From assembly GCF_954871325.1 (NCBI RefSeq), contig NC_088776.1, forward strand, positions 43,418,569 through 43,482,568: a stretch of DNA of 64,000 nucleotides, read 5' to 3'. Origin of the DNA: Gordionus sp. m RMFG-2023. Lineage: Eukaryota > Nematomorpha > Gordioida > Chordodea > Parachordodidae. This document shows positions 48,521 through 61,687 of this stretch, piece after piece. Position numbers and translations under genes: made by a program. Position 1 is the stretch's first letter. Every line of letters starts with the position of its first letter. The notes beneath the pieces are model-generated. The model did no database searches and was not told the DNA's origin. It saw only the letters and a list, made by a program, of their open reading frames with translations.

Positions 48521-50446
48521 TTATATATATTTATAACTTTATATAATATCCAATGTCAATCAAGTAATATTTAAATGTAGATTCGTAGATTATATATTTA
48601 GTTTTATATAATATCTTATGATAATATTATATGTTATACATGCCATCAATATGATGTCAATCATTTCGAATTATTGGGATTCGAAGGGCTGCGAGGTTGA
48701 TCGAGCAGTCCTTTGTTGGTTTACAAAATAAAACTTCGTGAGTTGATTCAAACATGAGTAAATTTAATATAGTTGTAAGGTTACAATAAGGGACAACTAA
48801 ATGTCGGGCATAAAAGTTCGGAATAAATGATACTGTCCAATATATCACAATTTATTTATTTTTCTTAGATTACCAGGACAATATTTACACGAGATAAAAG
48901 CTATTATCATATTGTTCTAATCTTCTACGAAACCAAAAAAAATTGATTAAGAATGGACCTTATATATTTTTTAGTATTTATTAAGCCTTTTTTTATCTTC
49001 CTATTTTTTTTAATATTTCACATAAAGATTAAAAATTTTTCCATTTTATTATCATTTGGGGGTTTTTTATATTAATTTATTATTTTATAATAGATTTTTT
49101 ATTTAAACATTTTTCCTGTTTATATTAATTAAAAAAAACTAAAAAAAATACGACAATTTAATTTAATAATTTTGGGCTATCTTTTTAATTATTTCCTTTT
49201 TAACGGCTCGAAAAGTTTTTAAACTTTCGGAATTTTTAAAATTTTATTTTATTTTGGACATGTTTTAAATATTAAAAAAATCTTATTTCTCGTTTTGATA
49301 AAGTTTCAAAGTTTGTGTATCATTTTAATATTTTGGACACAGCCAAATAATAAATTTTTTTATTTCTCATCATCTTCATTTAATTCTCATCATCTTCATT
49401 TAAAGTTTTAATATTTTGTCATTGTTTACAATAGAATATATCTCCTCACTTAATTGTTTTTACGTTTCCTATTGTAAATTTATGGTCGATATTTTTTTTC
49501 ACCTTCTCCATTATTTGAAAAATAAAGATCTCTGAGAACTATAAAAATTGTCTCATGAAACGTGAAAGATATTACTCTTAACGAATATCGGCTCAGGTTT
49601 AGGTTCAGTTAAAAATGCTAGTTCAGTTAGTTTGTAAAAAATATGTTATCGGTTAAAAACCCGTTTCATGCAAACTTAGTAGAATAATATACAGAGATGC
49701 CCAATTTTTAAAAAAAATATCAATATTCCCTTTAAAAAATCAATTTAAATATCATGATTCTCTTCTGTCAAAATATTTTAATAAGGAGAACGAATATATA
49801 TGATTATAAAACACTTTCTATAACGAATAGCAATATGCAAAAATATATAAAAATGACTACTGCACTTATATTTATAAAACAAAATTGAATTGTTAATTGT
49901 TGACACCGTTATTATAAAAGGGTTCAACTCAGAACATGTAACATGTTTGTTTGGGGTTTGGGTGACAAAATTTGTAACGCTTCAGGTTCGGATTAGGTTT
50001 TGTAAATAATAAGGTACGGTTTATCAGGTCAGGCATTGATTTACACATACGATACAGACACATTAAATATTAATTTCAAACCATATAAAAATTCTTTTTT
50101 TTCTTAAGCATATATTTTTTATCATATCCTAACAAATAATCTTTGAAAGATGGGGAATTTTTCTTCTTCTTCCGATTCAATTAATATCACTTTTCATTTT
50201 TTCGTAAATGACAGCTTTGTATCCTTCATTCTAGTAACCCCAAAACTTCATTACTTAAAATAAATCGATTTCATTCTCGCGAATTTTTACGGAAAAATAT
50301 TCAAACAACGATAATAATATTACTACGACTTAGCTATACGGTATGATGATTTAAAAAAATAAAGATATTCGTTTCAAACGCTAACTACAACATTTTCTAC
50401 TTTTAAAAATATGGATTTAAAAACAATTAAATTTATCGGTAATTAT
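48521..50446. other. Gene-poor AT-rich DNA with GGTTCAGGTT-type words
   Basis: No gene is seen. Segments at 49580-49680 and 49915-50040 carry GGTTTAGGTTCAG and TTCAGGTTCGGATTAGG words that recur at 54510-54950 and 57200-57320, suggesting a dispersed repeat family whose ends I cannot fix here. Confidence 0.45.
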
Positions 50447-50454
50447 GTTAAACA

Positions 50455-50787
50455 GGGATAGGTTCTAAATCGCTAAAACAAAAATCGCTAAAAATGGGAA
50501 CCTGGCTTATATCTCCTAGAAAATTTTTAAAGTAAATTTGAAATTAAAATTAATAGATACTAGGGGACTAAACACTTGTATACCCATCAAAACCAATCAG
50601 TCAAACCATATTAAAATTAGCTTTGATTTGATACCCATATCAAAAAATTATTTTTTACAATACAAGTGTTTAGTCCCCTAGTATCTATTAATTTTAATTT
50701 CAAATTTACTTTAAAAATTTTCTAGGAGATATAAGCCAGGTTCCCAATTTTTAGCGATTTTTGTTTTAGTGATTTAGAACGGGAACC
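50455..50787. mobile_element. Foldback MITE with nearly identical 119-bp arms and an 8-bp target duplication
   Basis: The arm 50462-50580 and the reverse complement of 50661-50780 differ by one substitution and one single-base indel. An 80-bp spacer (50581-50660) separates them. The element is flanked by GTTAAACA at 50447-50454 and 50788-50795. The outermost seven bases do not pair. No coding capacity; size and structure fit a foldback-type MITE, and the arm identity indicates recent origin or gene conversion. Confidence 0.9.
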
Positions 50788-50795
50788 GTTAAACA

Positions 50796-53700
50796 TTGTC
50801 CTTGCTAAGTTGATTTATTTATTTAAAAAAATGACAAGTAGAATTTGAAAAAAGAATATATTGATAATCTGTTTTAGCCAAATCAATATATTAATACAAA
50901 AATAACCAATTAAGAAAAATTTTATATTTTTTTAAAAGTGTAATCAGATTTCCGATAAAAATGTCATAAATAAAAACTTAAAAAAATATATTTTACCAAT
51001 TTTTTATTGTAAAATATAATATAAATTACATTAAAATCAATTTTAAAACAATTTTTTTTTAATGTTTAAAAAGTTCATATTTTTATGAAAAAAATACTAT
51101 ACAAATTTTTGGTGTTGCTTAACACGTAAAGTATACTTTATTATCAATGAAAGAAGAAAAAAAATAGCCAATTTTTTAACGCGTCTTTCGAAAAATTACA
51201 AAGATCAATTATCGGCTACCATGTTTATATCGTAACTGGGCAAGAAAATTCTAAATTAGAGATGCATTTAGGACATGTATGACTACTAACGATTCATGCA
51301 ATAAAATACATTTTGACTATCAATCAGCTGGTGACGCCATTTTGCTTTCCTATATAAGAATTGTTATAATATATTTATACATTGAAAATCAGAATGGAGT
51401 CAGACCAGTTGATTTGCATTGATATACATTTAAATGAATACATCATCAGTCTAGGTAGTATTATATGTCATTGGTTATCACAGAGTATGCGTAAATTAGC
51501 ATTATACTAATTAATTGTTATCTCGAAGTTGTTTTTCATAAATCATGTTTGGGGGCCATAAATGTATCATGAGGAGTCTTGCGCAAAATTCCCCTTACCG
51601 CACACGTTCTTTATTTAATTATATTAGATAAATATATACTATTTAAATTAAATTTTCCTTTAATAACAGGTTTTAACTATTCATCTACCTTTTTATCTTT
51701 GAAAAAAGGTATAGTGCTATTTAAAGTATGTTATTCGCATCATTCATAATTTATGAGAAGCGTATTGAAATTTTTAAAATTTGTATTATTTTTTTAATGA
51801 TAATAATGCTTTTAAAAAATATATTAATTCAATGGGGAAAGCTTAAAAACAAAATTAATTTTTATTCGTATTTTCAACTCAGTAGGGTTCATATTTATCT
51901 TAGCACAATATTAGCGTGTCTTACTCTTGGCTTTTAGAACCCCTTAATGCTATGGGCATGAATCGCCACTGATTAACGAAAGTTTTATTTTTGATGATTA
52001 TTTGTTTGGAGAAATATAGGTTGAAGTATAGATTTCGATCATTATAAAAGTTTAAATTACGAAGAATTTCATTTAATCACGTTGAAAGGTTCTATTTTAT
52101 CTTATATTTACCTCTACAATACCAAATGTTAACCGATTCTATTTATATATACCATAACCAAAATATTTAAATAATTTCACTTAAATTATTTATGCTACTT
52201 TTAACTATTTTATTTAATACTTTAATATATTATGGCGTTAAGGCATATTTTCTAATCAAAGTTGTTACAGATTTATTTCATTTCTTTTTATATCTTAAAG
52301 TAGCAATTAAAAAAATAATAAACAACGATAAAGTGTTTTAGAGTTTAAAAATTTTGAACTCCTGTGATCCCAGTCATCTTTATGTGAATTCGAAAACTTT
52401 TTCAAATTTTATGTGAAGCCCAAACGATCCCAAATTTTTTTCAAAAATGGATTCGATACTTATGTTTAAAAGGATCAAATTATATAATTAATACTATTTT
52501 CCATGTGCTATTTGAGACTTTTATATATTTTTTTATCAACAAAATTGTGTTTTTAAATTAGATTTTTTTAAAAAAAAATTGATTGACATTTATAAATCCC
52601 AACCTGACTCAAACTATTTTTTCTTACCCCGCCTTGAATCGGCCCGTCTTTCACTTATTCTGATTCTGCACTGATCCTGTCAGAATCCCCGATAATATGG
52701 TTTAATCAATTTAACGATAAATATTGTAAAAATTTCTGGCAACCAAAACGATTATAAACAAGCTTTGCACTCTGATTTAAATATATAGATTTGATTTTAT
52801 ATTTTTTTCTTTCATATTTTTTGCTAATTTTTTTTATAAAAAAAAATCAGTGAAAAGGAAAGTAATTTGATATAATTATAATTTAGTACTATTGTTTTTT
52901 TTTTGTTATGAAATTATAAATTTTTTTATAGATTCCAAATGGTATGCTGTGTATATGTGTATATATATATATATGTATTATTAAATTAATACAATCATAT
53001 CGAAAAGGGGGTGTATGGCCAGCCCAGTCCACAACTAAATAATACATGAAATTTTATTAGATTATATTATTTTGATAAAACGGGATTATCTTGTATCAAC
53101 ACACAAAAACAAAAAAAAAATTCACTGAAATTTAATCTCAACATTTTTTAATTTAGTTTTTTTAATGTTATATTTAATACTAATGCTATTTTAATTATAT
53201 ATTTCTATTTGTAATGATAAAGGATATGGATAATTTATTAATATTAAATTAATCTTTCTTTATTTTTATAAAAAATACACAAATATTGAGTTACCAAATA
53301 AGAAAGATAGTGGGCTAAAAAATTATTATAGAATAAAAATGATGTAAAATATTATTTTTTTCACACCATTTTGATAAGCTAATACTTATAATTATTATTT
53401 TGTATTCCCATTCCACAAATCTGCTAGCGTTAAATAAAGAAACAGATAACTTATACATTAAACTATATAATCAATATTAAGCTAGATTTAAAATTTGTCC
53501 GATTTATATTATCAGTTTTATGATAAAAATTTAACCCTAAATTCCTTCAATTTAAAATTTTTTTTGTAACTTTCTAATTGCCTGATTTCGATTTTCTACT
53601 TTTTATGGCAATCAGGCAAAAATGTTTCGAATATAAATTAAACATAAAATTCATCTATACCGATACTCATGGTATCGTTTATCGATATCGGGCGATGTTT

Positions 53701-54288
53701 TTAATTTTAGCCAATGACGGTTGCCGATTATATTTTTATCTTTGGTATTTGTCCTGCATTTACTTCTTGAGTCCTTTTATAAATTGTTATATTTTTAAAA
53801 TAAGGAATTTTTAATCCATTAATTAATATGACAATTTCACGTGATTCATTGTTTGCTAATTTAAATATTAAAATGTATACATATTTATAATAATAAGATG
53901 AGATATATACAAAACAAATCTACTTAACAACCAATTAAAAACGTCACATCATTTTTGAAAATTAAAAAAAATCAAGCATAATTGAAAATAATTATCTAAT
54001 TTTTTTTATGTATTATTAAATTTAATATTATATTATAGTATTGTAAAACCACGCCTCGTTATTACAAATAGTTACATTTTTTATATAAAACGGTTATTTT
54101 TAAGGACCCTCTTCCCCCCTCCCCCCATTAAATTTTTTAAGTGTTGCTTTTAAATTTATAAAAATGATATTGTCATTTATTATGACACTAATCCACTGCT
54201 ACATAGTTATAATGTATGGTATATTTAAAAAAATTAATAATCTGTGAAAAAAATAGGAAGCCCTAATAAACCAATAAATAATTATAAC
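50796..54288. other. Gene-poor AT-rich DNA
   Basis: No supported gene. A (TA)n run lies at about 52958-52975. At 53650-53690 there is a short palindromic patch (ACCGATACTCATGGTATCG). Confidence 0.5.
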
Positions 54289-54443
54289 GAGGTCGGCCTA
54301 TAAGATAGATTTTCGGGCTGAAGGAGGTAAGGGTGGCATAACTCGTTTAAAATATTTTTACGAGCCGAGAAAATAAAATTTACAGGCCGAGCCGGGAATC
54401 TTTTTAAAAATTTTCACGCCCCAGTTCACTCGTCGCCGACCTC
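54289..54443. repeat. 155-bp GC-rich MITE
   Basis: Ends GAGGTCGGCCTATAAG and, reverse-complemented, GAGGTCGGCGACGAG. The interior has CGAGCCGAGAAAAT and GGCCGAGCCGGGAA. It belongs with the AGAGGTCTGC family by its composition and size. Confidence 0.65.
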
Positions 54444-54508
54444 TAATACACATGCATGCACTATAAAATTATTAGAACACTCCTGTTTAAGTTTTTTGAT
54501 TTTGAGCA

Positions 54509-54951
54509 GGAATCCGAAACGAATATCGGTTTGGGTTCAGATAAAAATAACGATTTAGGTCAGGTTCGGTTCTTAAAAAATAATAATATCGGTTCGATTT
54601 TTTTTTGATCCTCTAAATAAAATCGGCTTGAACTCTTTTGCATACAAACTTTACAGAATTTATAAAGGGAATCGAAAATATTAAAAAAATGATGCAAAAT
54701 AAGCAGCATACAAAAATTTGTAAAAACTGTGACTGAAACTTATCAATCAAAATTGATTGATTAATAATCTTATATAAGATAAATTTTAGCAATATGCTAG
54801 TAATAACTTTCACATTATTTTTTAAGCATAAAATCCTGAGATTAACCTGATGCTCGGTTAAAGTTCGCATAAAAAATCATTTAACGGTTCGATACAGGTT
54901 CTATAATACCGGTTTAAAGGTTGGGTTCAGGTTCAGTTTGAATCCCTCTCT
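54509..54951. repeat. GGTTCAGGTTCGG-type MITE
   Basis: The left end AGGAATCCGAAACGAA pairs loosely with the reverse complement of the right end, AGGGATTCAAACTGAACC. Both sides hold GGTTCGGTTC and GGTTCAGGTTCAG words. Related words occur at 49.6-50.0, 57.2-57.3 and 36.5-38.3 kb. Confidence 0.55.
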
Positions 54952-56624
54952 TAAGTTTTCAAAAACGGAAGATTTTAATGCATTTTGGTTTTTGAAGTTT
55001 AAATTTCTAAACCTTCGAGAAAAGTTACATTTGGGAGTATTTTAAAATTAATAGCGCCAATTTCCTTTAATCTCCGAAGGGATTTTTTTTTAAACAATAC
55101 GAATTTTTTTATCTCCAAAATCAAGTTGCTTACTTATTTTATTTTCCCTGAGTAAATAAAATCGGTACTTTTTATTGCAAACTACTCCCAAAGGGTTTGT
55201 AATATTCATCTAATATCCAAAACATTTTACCGGGTCCAAAACCCAGTTTTTGAAATTTTTATTTTCCCTTGTAGAGGTGAAAAAAATGACTTAAAGGTTT
55301 TGTAATACTGTTCAACCGAAACTTTTTATACTATCAAAATTAAACTGCTTTAAAAAAATTTCCACATTTTTAAAGCGGTGGAAAGAACATTTGTCAATAA
55401 AATCCAATCACGTTATACAATTAACAACCTTTAATATATTATTACAATCTAAATATATCTTCTTTTCGCCTTAAGTGAAACATTCGTCAAAAAGTAATAT
55501 TAAACGTAAATGTAATTGAAAACACCACTTTAAATATATAATGTAAGTTGTATCATACAACAGTTATAATTAAAATTTTATTTCAAAAAAAAATTATTCA
55601 AACTATTGATTTGATAAGCATTATTTAGTTATTTCTAACCCTGTATTCACAGTTAACTTGAATTCGCGGTAAGTATATAAAAATTAATGTAAAATTATTA
55701 TTTATATAATATTTTATATACCTCGCCGCGAATTCGCGATAAGTTTTCAAAAAAAAAAGGTGCAGAGTAAGTTAGGGATATTTTTTATCCCTATTAATTC
55801 CCATTATATAGCTAAATTTTATTTTAAATTTTACCAAAAATTTAAAATCTTTTTTATATATTTTTTAATATAAATTAATCTTTCGTGATTTTTATGCTTG
55901 AATAAGCTTTCATATGATTAAATCACGAATCTTCAATTTACAATCTTCAAATTATGCTCAAAATCAAAAAGTATTTGTTTTTTTTTCAAACAAAACAACA
56001 AATCTTTCCTAAGAGAATCTACAATTTTAGTATAAATAAAATAAAAGATTTACTGAAATGCGAAAAAAAAACATAATTAGTTATAAATATTTATGGATTA
56101 CGAAACGATTTGATAACAAAACATAATTGTTACCCTTTCCTTATCTAATTTAGTATAAATAATATGGTATGCGTGCCATTACCAGTGTTTTATTAGTAAG
56201 AATTAATGTTGTTAAATAATGTCAATCATTTTCCTTAACTTTTCTCCCCATCTATTTTCAGGTCGATTGGTGAGATTAAATAATATCATAATCCGCTTTT
56301 TAAAATGAAATAAAAGGGGGTGGGGGGTGAATTATAGTTAATAATTTAACATTTTTATTTGTAATTATTATAATATAACTTAAGTATTATTATGATTACA
56401 AATAAAAATATATAATTATAGATATTGGAATATTTATTAGGACGTTTTTCGCAAATATAAAAGCATTAATGACATTATATAAATTAATTTTAAAAAAAAT
56501 GCGAATTACTATTGAAGCGTTCTTATATTTGTAATTTTGTAAACAAAACACAATCATTTTATTTATAAATGATATCTTATGGTAAGCTATTATATAGTAA
56601 GTATAAATTTTTAGTGTGAATTAA
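54952..56624. other. AT-rich DNA with one foldback
   Basis: No gene is recognised; it contains the foldback at 55636-55785. Confidence 0.5.
55636..55785. repeat. Small GAATTCGCGG foldback, copy 2
   Basis: CCTGTATTCACAGTTAACTT, then GAATTCGCGGTAAGTATATA, faces TATACCTCGCCGCGAATTCG. It shares the GAATTCGCGG arm and a TTCACAGTTA-like tip with 46648-46755. Confidence 0.65.
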
Positions 56625-56993
56625 AGGCTCTTATATTACTCTATGGCTATCTATTTATTTTTTTTACAACAACCGTTTTATATAAATCAATTGGATATGA
56701 TAACTGTTTGTGTATTTGTACTTGGATCAAATTATAAATAACTTGTTTAACCTTTTGTGATATACTAACTATTGTTTATAGATTTACTATTTTAGAATGT
56801 ATTTTAGCTATACAACTATTAATCAAAATTTGCTTGAAATTCATATATCAAAATTTTACCAAAAATCATAGATTTGTGAAACCCACCTTGATTTTTTTAT
56901 GCGCAAATCGACCGGCCCGGCCTAAAAAAAAATTTTCAAATTGCCCCCCCCCCGTTATATATATTTTTTTGGCCCGGTCCTTGTAGATCTCTA
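56625..56993. repeat. Second copy of the 36.8-kb interspersed repeat
   Basis: Aligns by eye with 37010-37425. It ends in a GC-rich tip (GGCCCGGTCCTTGTAGATCT) and a C10 run, giving the sharper right boundary of the family. Confidence 0.6.
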
Positions 56994-57379
56994 AGTTATA
57001 TGCAATTAAAATATTTTAAAGATACTTTAATGTAAAATATATTAAGAAGAAAGAAAGGTTTTAAGGTTATAAACACTTCTATTTGCTAATTTAAATAGCT
57101 GGCACCGTTAAATAGCAATGTACAAAAATATTTTGGAATATTTATCATTCAAAACTGATTATTGGCATCTTTAAAAGATATCTAAAGGTTCAACCCGGTT
57201 ACATACATTTTTACGCTCTATTTAGTTGGTGACAAGATTTTTTACAATTCAGGTTCGGTTTAGATTCTGTAGATAATAACTGATTAACGGATCAAGTTTG
57301 GGGCTTGACTGGGATTCTGGATAAAATATAGATGTTAATAATTAAATCTTTTGTATTCAATAAATTATACTCTAGGCCA

Positions 57380-57930
57380 ATGTTTAACTAAGCAACATTT
57401 TTACAAATGTAACTAGTTATTAGTTACAGTTATATTTCGGAAGTAACTAGTTGTAACTATATTAGTTACAATTATATTTCGGAAGTAACTAGTCATATAA
57501 TAAGTTACTTTGTACATCACGCATTATTTATTTACTGAACGCATTTATTTAATATAAAAAAATTAGGATATAATAATTATAATCAATTATTTGAAAAAAT
57601 ATTTAATTTATTTATATAAAAAAATAATTAAACCGAAAAAAAATATCGGAAAATAAAAAATATTTATTAGAGACCTTCAGGCCCGACCCTAAGCCCGGTC
57701 CGGGTACACATGCCGCGACTTATTTTAATTTTTTTTTAAATATACTCAGGCCGGGTCTGAATTATTTTTTTAAAATATATACGGGCCAGGCCGTTATATT
57801 TTAAAACCAAATATTTGAAATCGCCATTATTAGCTATAAAAATCAAAAATAAATATAATATATTTTTAAAAAATTCGGGTGGGGTCTAAAAATTTTTCTT
57901 ATTAGTAAGTAATGATTACTAATTTACTAG
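57380..57930. repeat. GTAACTAGTTA-type element with a GC-rich MITE inside
   Basis: Two short repeats containing ATATTTCGGAAGTAACTAGT occur at about 57434 and 57474, and AGTAATGATTACTAATTTAC lies near 57908. The GC-rich block 57668-57897 interrupts it and is an inverted copy of the 10195-10447 repeat. Confidence 0.5.
57668..57897. repeat. GC-rich MITE, inverted copy of the 10.2-kb repeat
   Basis: GGCCGGGTCTGAATT and GGGCCAGGCCG words frame TATATTTTAAAACCAA and AAATCGCCATTATTAGC, all of which appear reverse-complemented at 10195-10447. It begins AGAGACCTTCAGGCCC. Confidence 0.65.
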
Positions 57931-58484
57931 TTTATTCATTATTTAATTCTAAAATAATCTAAGTCTTTGTAGTTCCTTATACTAAGTTCTATAATCTAAT
58001 TTAGTAAAATTTAAAAAAAAACATTTAATACTTATGAAATTCCATAAATATTACCAAACTTGAGGACAAAAAATATGGAATATATTGTGCTAAATAGGTT
58101 AAGAAATATAATATTAAAAAATAGGTTTATTAATTAAATTTGGTTAAAAAATTATGAAAACCCAGCAATGTAACAATTTAAGAAAAAAAAATCTATTTGG
58201 ACGTTATTATTGTTGCATATCCTTTGTGAACACAATCAGACATTTAAACAAAATTTTAAATTAATAAATTTTAAAAAAAAATTATTTTAAAATTAATTTA
58301 TCATACCTTTGAATCGGACTACCCACCTGAAAATTTTATTGTAGTGGACAAAACTAGCTTTACCCACCTAGGTTCACCCATGGAGGTGAAAGTGCTATAT
58401 TGAAAAATATTTTAAAACATTTACCTGTTCATCAGGTCTTTTATTTATTTAAATCATTTTTTATTCATTCCTAAAATTTTACAT

Positions 58485-59210
58485 GTGAGCCCTTCCACAA
58501 AAGATAGGTGGTATAGGTATCGATTCCCCCATATCCTTAAGCATTTCTACCATTTTTCAGTTGCTAAATTTCCATACACACTTGGAGACTTGGATTCGAA
58601 TCCACATCATATGGCAGCATTAAACCTCTGGAGCAAAGATTCTCCAAGCCGCTCATATCCAAATTTAAGACAAATAGACACTGGAATTTACCATTGATAC
58701 AGCATTGCGTTGAATACTTACACTTCAAAGCTGTTCAAAGAAAATCTCCATCGCTCTTTCTCCTCTTAAATCCAATCCCGAGTATACAGAATGACAACAA
58801 TACGACTCTTTTGCTGGATCAAATAATTCCAGCCTCAGCCATATGCCACCTTGGTTACGAATGGTTAGAAACTATACCTAGTTCTAATTTAGGCTTGTTT
58901 ATTAACCAACGAAGAACTTAGAATAGCTATAAGTCTTCGTTTTGTGAAATCGTAACGCCGATATCATGTGTCCCTTGTGAAACTCATATCGATAGCCTTA
59001 GACACCCCCTCCCTCCCCATACTGTCATTTTTCTAAAGACAAATTATCCAAGCACTATGCCATCAATTCGATATCAATAGAATCTTGAAATCCGCAAATA
59101 TTCCTTCTACACTGGAACCCTCTGACTTCAACCCTAATGGAATGATGCTAGTCCCTTGGAACCAATGTGTACCCCTCGCTTGGGATTATAAGATCTTTTT
59201 CTTTCAACTC
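58485..59210 (+). pseudogene. LINE C-terminal domain, decayed copy 4
   Basis: Open pieces in changing frames: 58694-58918 ends CHLGYEWLETIPSSNLGLFI, which I recall as the stretch that precedes LRIA..LRLG in this family; the next bases give LRIAISLRF. Then RILKSANIPSTLEP (about 59083-59125) and MLVPWNQCVPLAWDYKI (about 59145-59195) align with residues 25-69 of the 31169 frame. It therefore extends the family upstream of the domain seen in the other copies. Broken, non-functional. Confidence 0.7.
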
Positions 59211-59738
59211 TATCACGAAAGCTGAAAATACAAAAACAAATAAATATAACCACGTTATTAATCTTAGACCCCAAGTCCTAAAATTATTAAAAACAATAGG
59301 GCAAAGGTTACGTTTAATCACAGGTGATTATCCTTTCGCATTGCGTGTCATAGCGCTTCTTTATTTTAAAATTTTTTTATTAAAAATGTTAATTCTAAGT
59401 AGGCTAATACGTACCCTGCTAAAACTTGCCCCAGGTTTTCACAATTAATTAAATTACCATAAATATTGTCAGTATTTTTATACATGTTAAAAATGAGTTT
59501 ATTTTATCATTTAGAATTGATATTTAATAGTAACATTTATAAAAAAAATTTAGTTACCGTGTTAAAATTTAAATTTGCACGAGCAATTTTCTGTGGAACA
59601 TTTTTAGACCAACTTAAGCTCCTTATTAAAATACATTGGCTTAAATTTCAAATCCCAATGTTTATTAGTTTTTAAATTTTTTGAGTAGAAATTGCCTGCC
59701 TCGCGATAACACTATCTCTAGTCTCCCCTACTCATTCT

Positions 59739-60095
59739 AGAGATCTGCTAAATCCATTTTTTCGGCCCGAGCCCGCCCGCTTTCCGGTGGCAGATTTTTT
59801 AAATCTAGGCTTGGCCCGGTAACCAGAATTAAATATAGTATAATAACTTTAATTCAATAAGGTTTCTCTATTTTTTATTCTATTTATTACAAAAAATATA
59901 TATGAAAATAAATAGTAAATATTTCCTACTTTTTTAAAAACTCATTTATAATTGTGATATTCAATCAGACAAAAAAAAAGGAATAATAAGGAGAAAATAT
60001 AAAATTAATATTTTTCGGGTCACGGGCCCTAACCTTTATTTCATTGATGAAGTTTTACAGTCGGCCAGGCTGATGGGACAGTCCTGCAAGACTCT
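59739..60095. repeat. GC-rich MITE, AGAGATCTGC family
   Basis: Left end AGAGATCTGCTAAATCC; right end, reverse-complemented, AGAGTCTTGCAGGACTG. GGCCCGAGCCCGCCCGC and CGGGCCCTAACC words lie inside the ends. No exact target duplication. Confidence 0.65.
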
Positions 60096-61687
60096 AATTC
60101 ATTTATTCATCGTGTAGCATCCTTTCATATTTAAAGATGGATCTTAAATTGTCGGATAGAGTTATCAATATTAACAATTTAAGTTTTTTTTAGCCCATGC
60201 ATTTATTAAAGGAGTTATGTAATTCGCTCGCTATTGAAGGAATAATTTATTGATAAATGGCCTCTTTTTTAAAAAAAATGATTAGTGTATTATTCCAATT
60301 TTAAATTATTATTTTAACACCAAATTGGTTAAAAATCGGAGATATTTTTTTTATTATTATTTGTTTTAATTTTTGAAAATAATATTATCGATCTTTTGCG
60401 ACTAAAGAAAATTAATATTTGGTCGTTTCAAATCACACTTGTTTAATAAGAAAATTTTGTCCAAATATTTCTTATAAAGGAAAAATAACTTAGAGTTTCA
60501 ATTTTGAAATAAGAAATTAAGATTTTGAAATCTTTTAATTTTTTTAGCTATAATATTTTGAATATTTGTTGAGAGCGGGTACTTTAGGTCTGGGGTAGAT
60601 TTTGTAATCATATTGTAAACATTTTATCCACAAATTCCATTAATTATTTTGGGAATGAGTTAAAATTCTGTGGACAACAATGACTATCATTATTAAATGA
60701 ATAACTTATGCATGCGCAAATTATAATTTAAATATAAAATGGAAAATTTTGAGAATTATATTCGATAAGTAATGATATTTTTTGATTCATCGTTTCATCT
60801 AGTTTATGATAATTATCAATAATCAAAGCATTCAAAAGAAGGTATAAAATATGAAAAAGGAAAACGATTATCCTATTCGGAAAAAATGAATACTGAAAAG
60901 TTGGGGTGACGTATCTTTAGAAATTATTGATTGGCGGATTTCTTGATTAAATTATATAAAAGGAATCTATTAAGGGTGTTCACGCATTTTAGTATTATTT
61001 TTTAAAGGATTATAACAAAGTTTAATAAATTTGTTGGCTTGATGCCAAAATTATTTAGTTTAAGCAATCTTAGAGCTTTATAAAGAGATGTTATTAGAGA
61101 TAAATATTCGAAATTAAAGGCTGATTGAAGTTATAAAAAATTCTAAAATTTATTTGCTTTCCTTGGGGTTTATCGTATTCCACACCTTTTTATAGAATGT
61201 CATAAAATTCAATAGTTTCAAAATTTTATCAAATTGTCGCGTGATCAAATCAACCATAATCAAATGAATTTAAAAATAAATCTTTTTTTTTCTCGAAGTA
61301 CGTACACATACTATTCTCTTTTTTTATGGCTAGATTAATTAGGAGGTATATTAAATAAAAATTTGGTGATTTGATAACCGTTAAAAAAATAATTATCAAA
61401 TTTATAGTTTTTTTTGGTTTTATATAATAAAAAATTTGGCTAATAAAACTTTTGAAAAATAATATGAAGGTGTTGAATTTTGAAGGAAGTTGGGAGAGGG
61501 GGCGGGATAAACGATTTGGTAAATTATTTACGTTAATTCTTAACTTCATCAAATTTTTGCGTGGTCTTCTCTAAGAAATATTATTTGGTGGGTTATGTAT
61601 AACTCCACACTTTACTATCAATCAGTATATTTTTATATATATAATTGTAACTTATAAAATAAAATATTTTTTTTAAAAAAATAACAG
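60096..61687. other. Probable intron upstream of the WIF exon
   Basis: AT-rich, no recognised exon or repeat. The acceptor at its right edge follows a pyrimidine/T-rich stretch and ends aataacag. Confidence 0.5.

Noticed and set aside
48657-48848. Minus-strand 63-codon frame in a less AT-rich patch
   Set aside because: No splice context, no familiar motif and no repeat copy in the window.
53578-53814. 78-codon hydrophobic frame
   Set aside because: It spans a palindromic patch and AT-rich DNA; the composition explains the hydrophobic residues.
59167-59675. Open frames of 93 and 69 codons
   Set aside because: They start beyond the end of the recognisable LINE domain and have no motif; probably chance frames in 3' flanking DNA.
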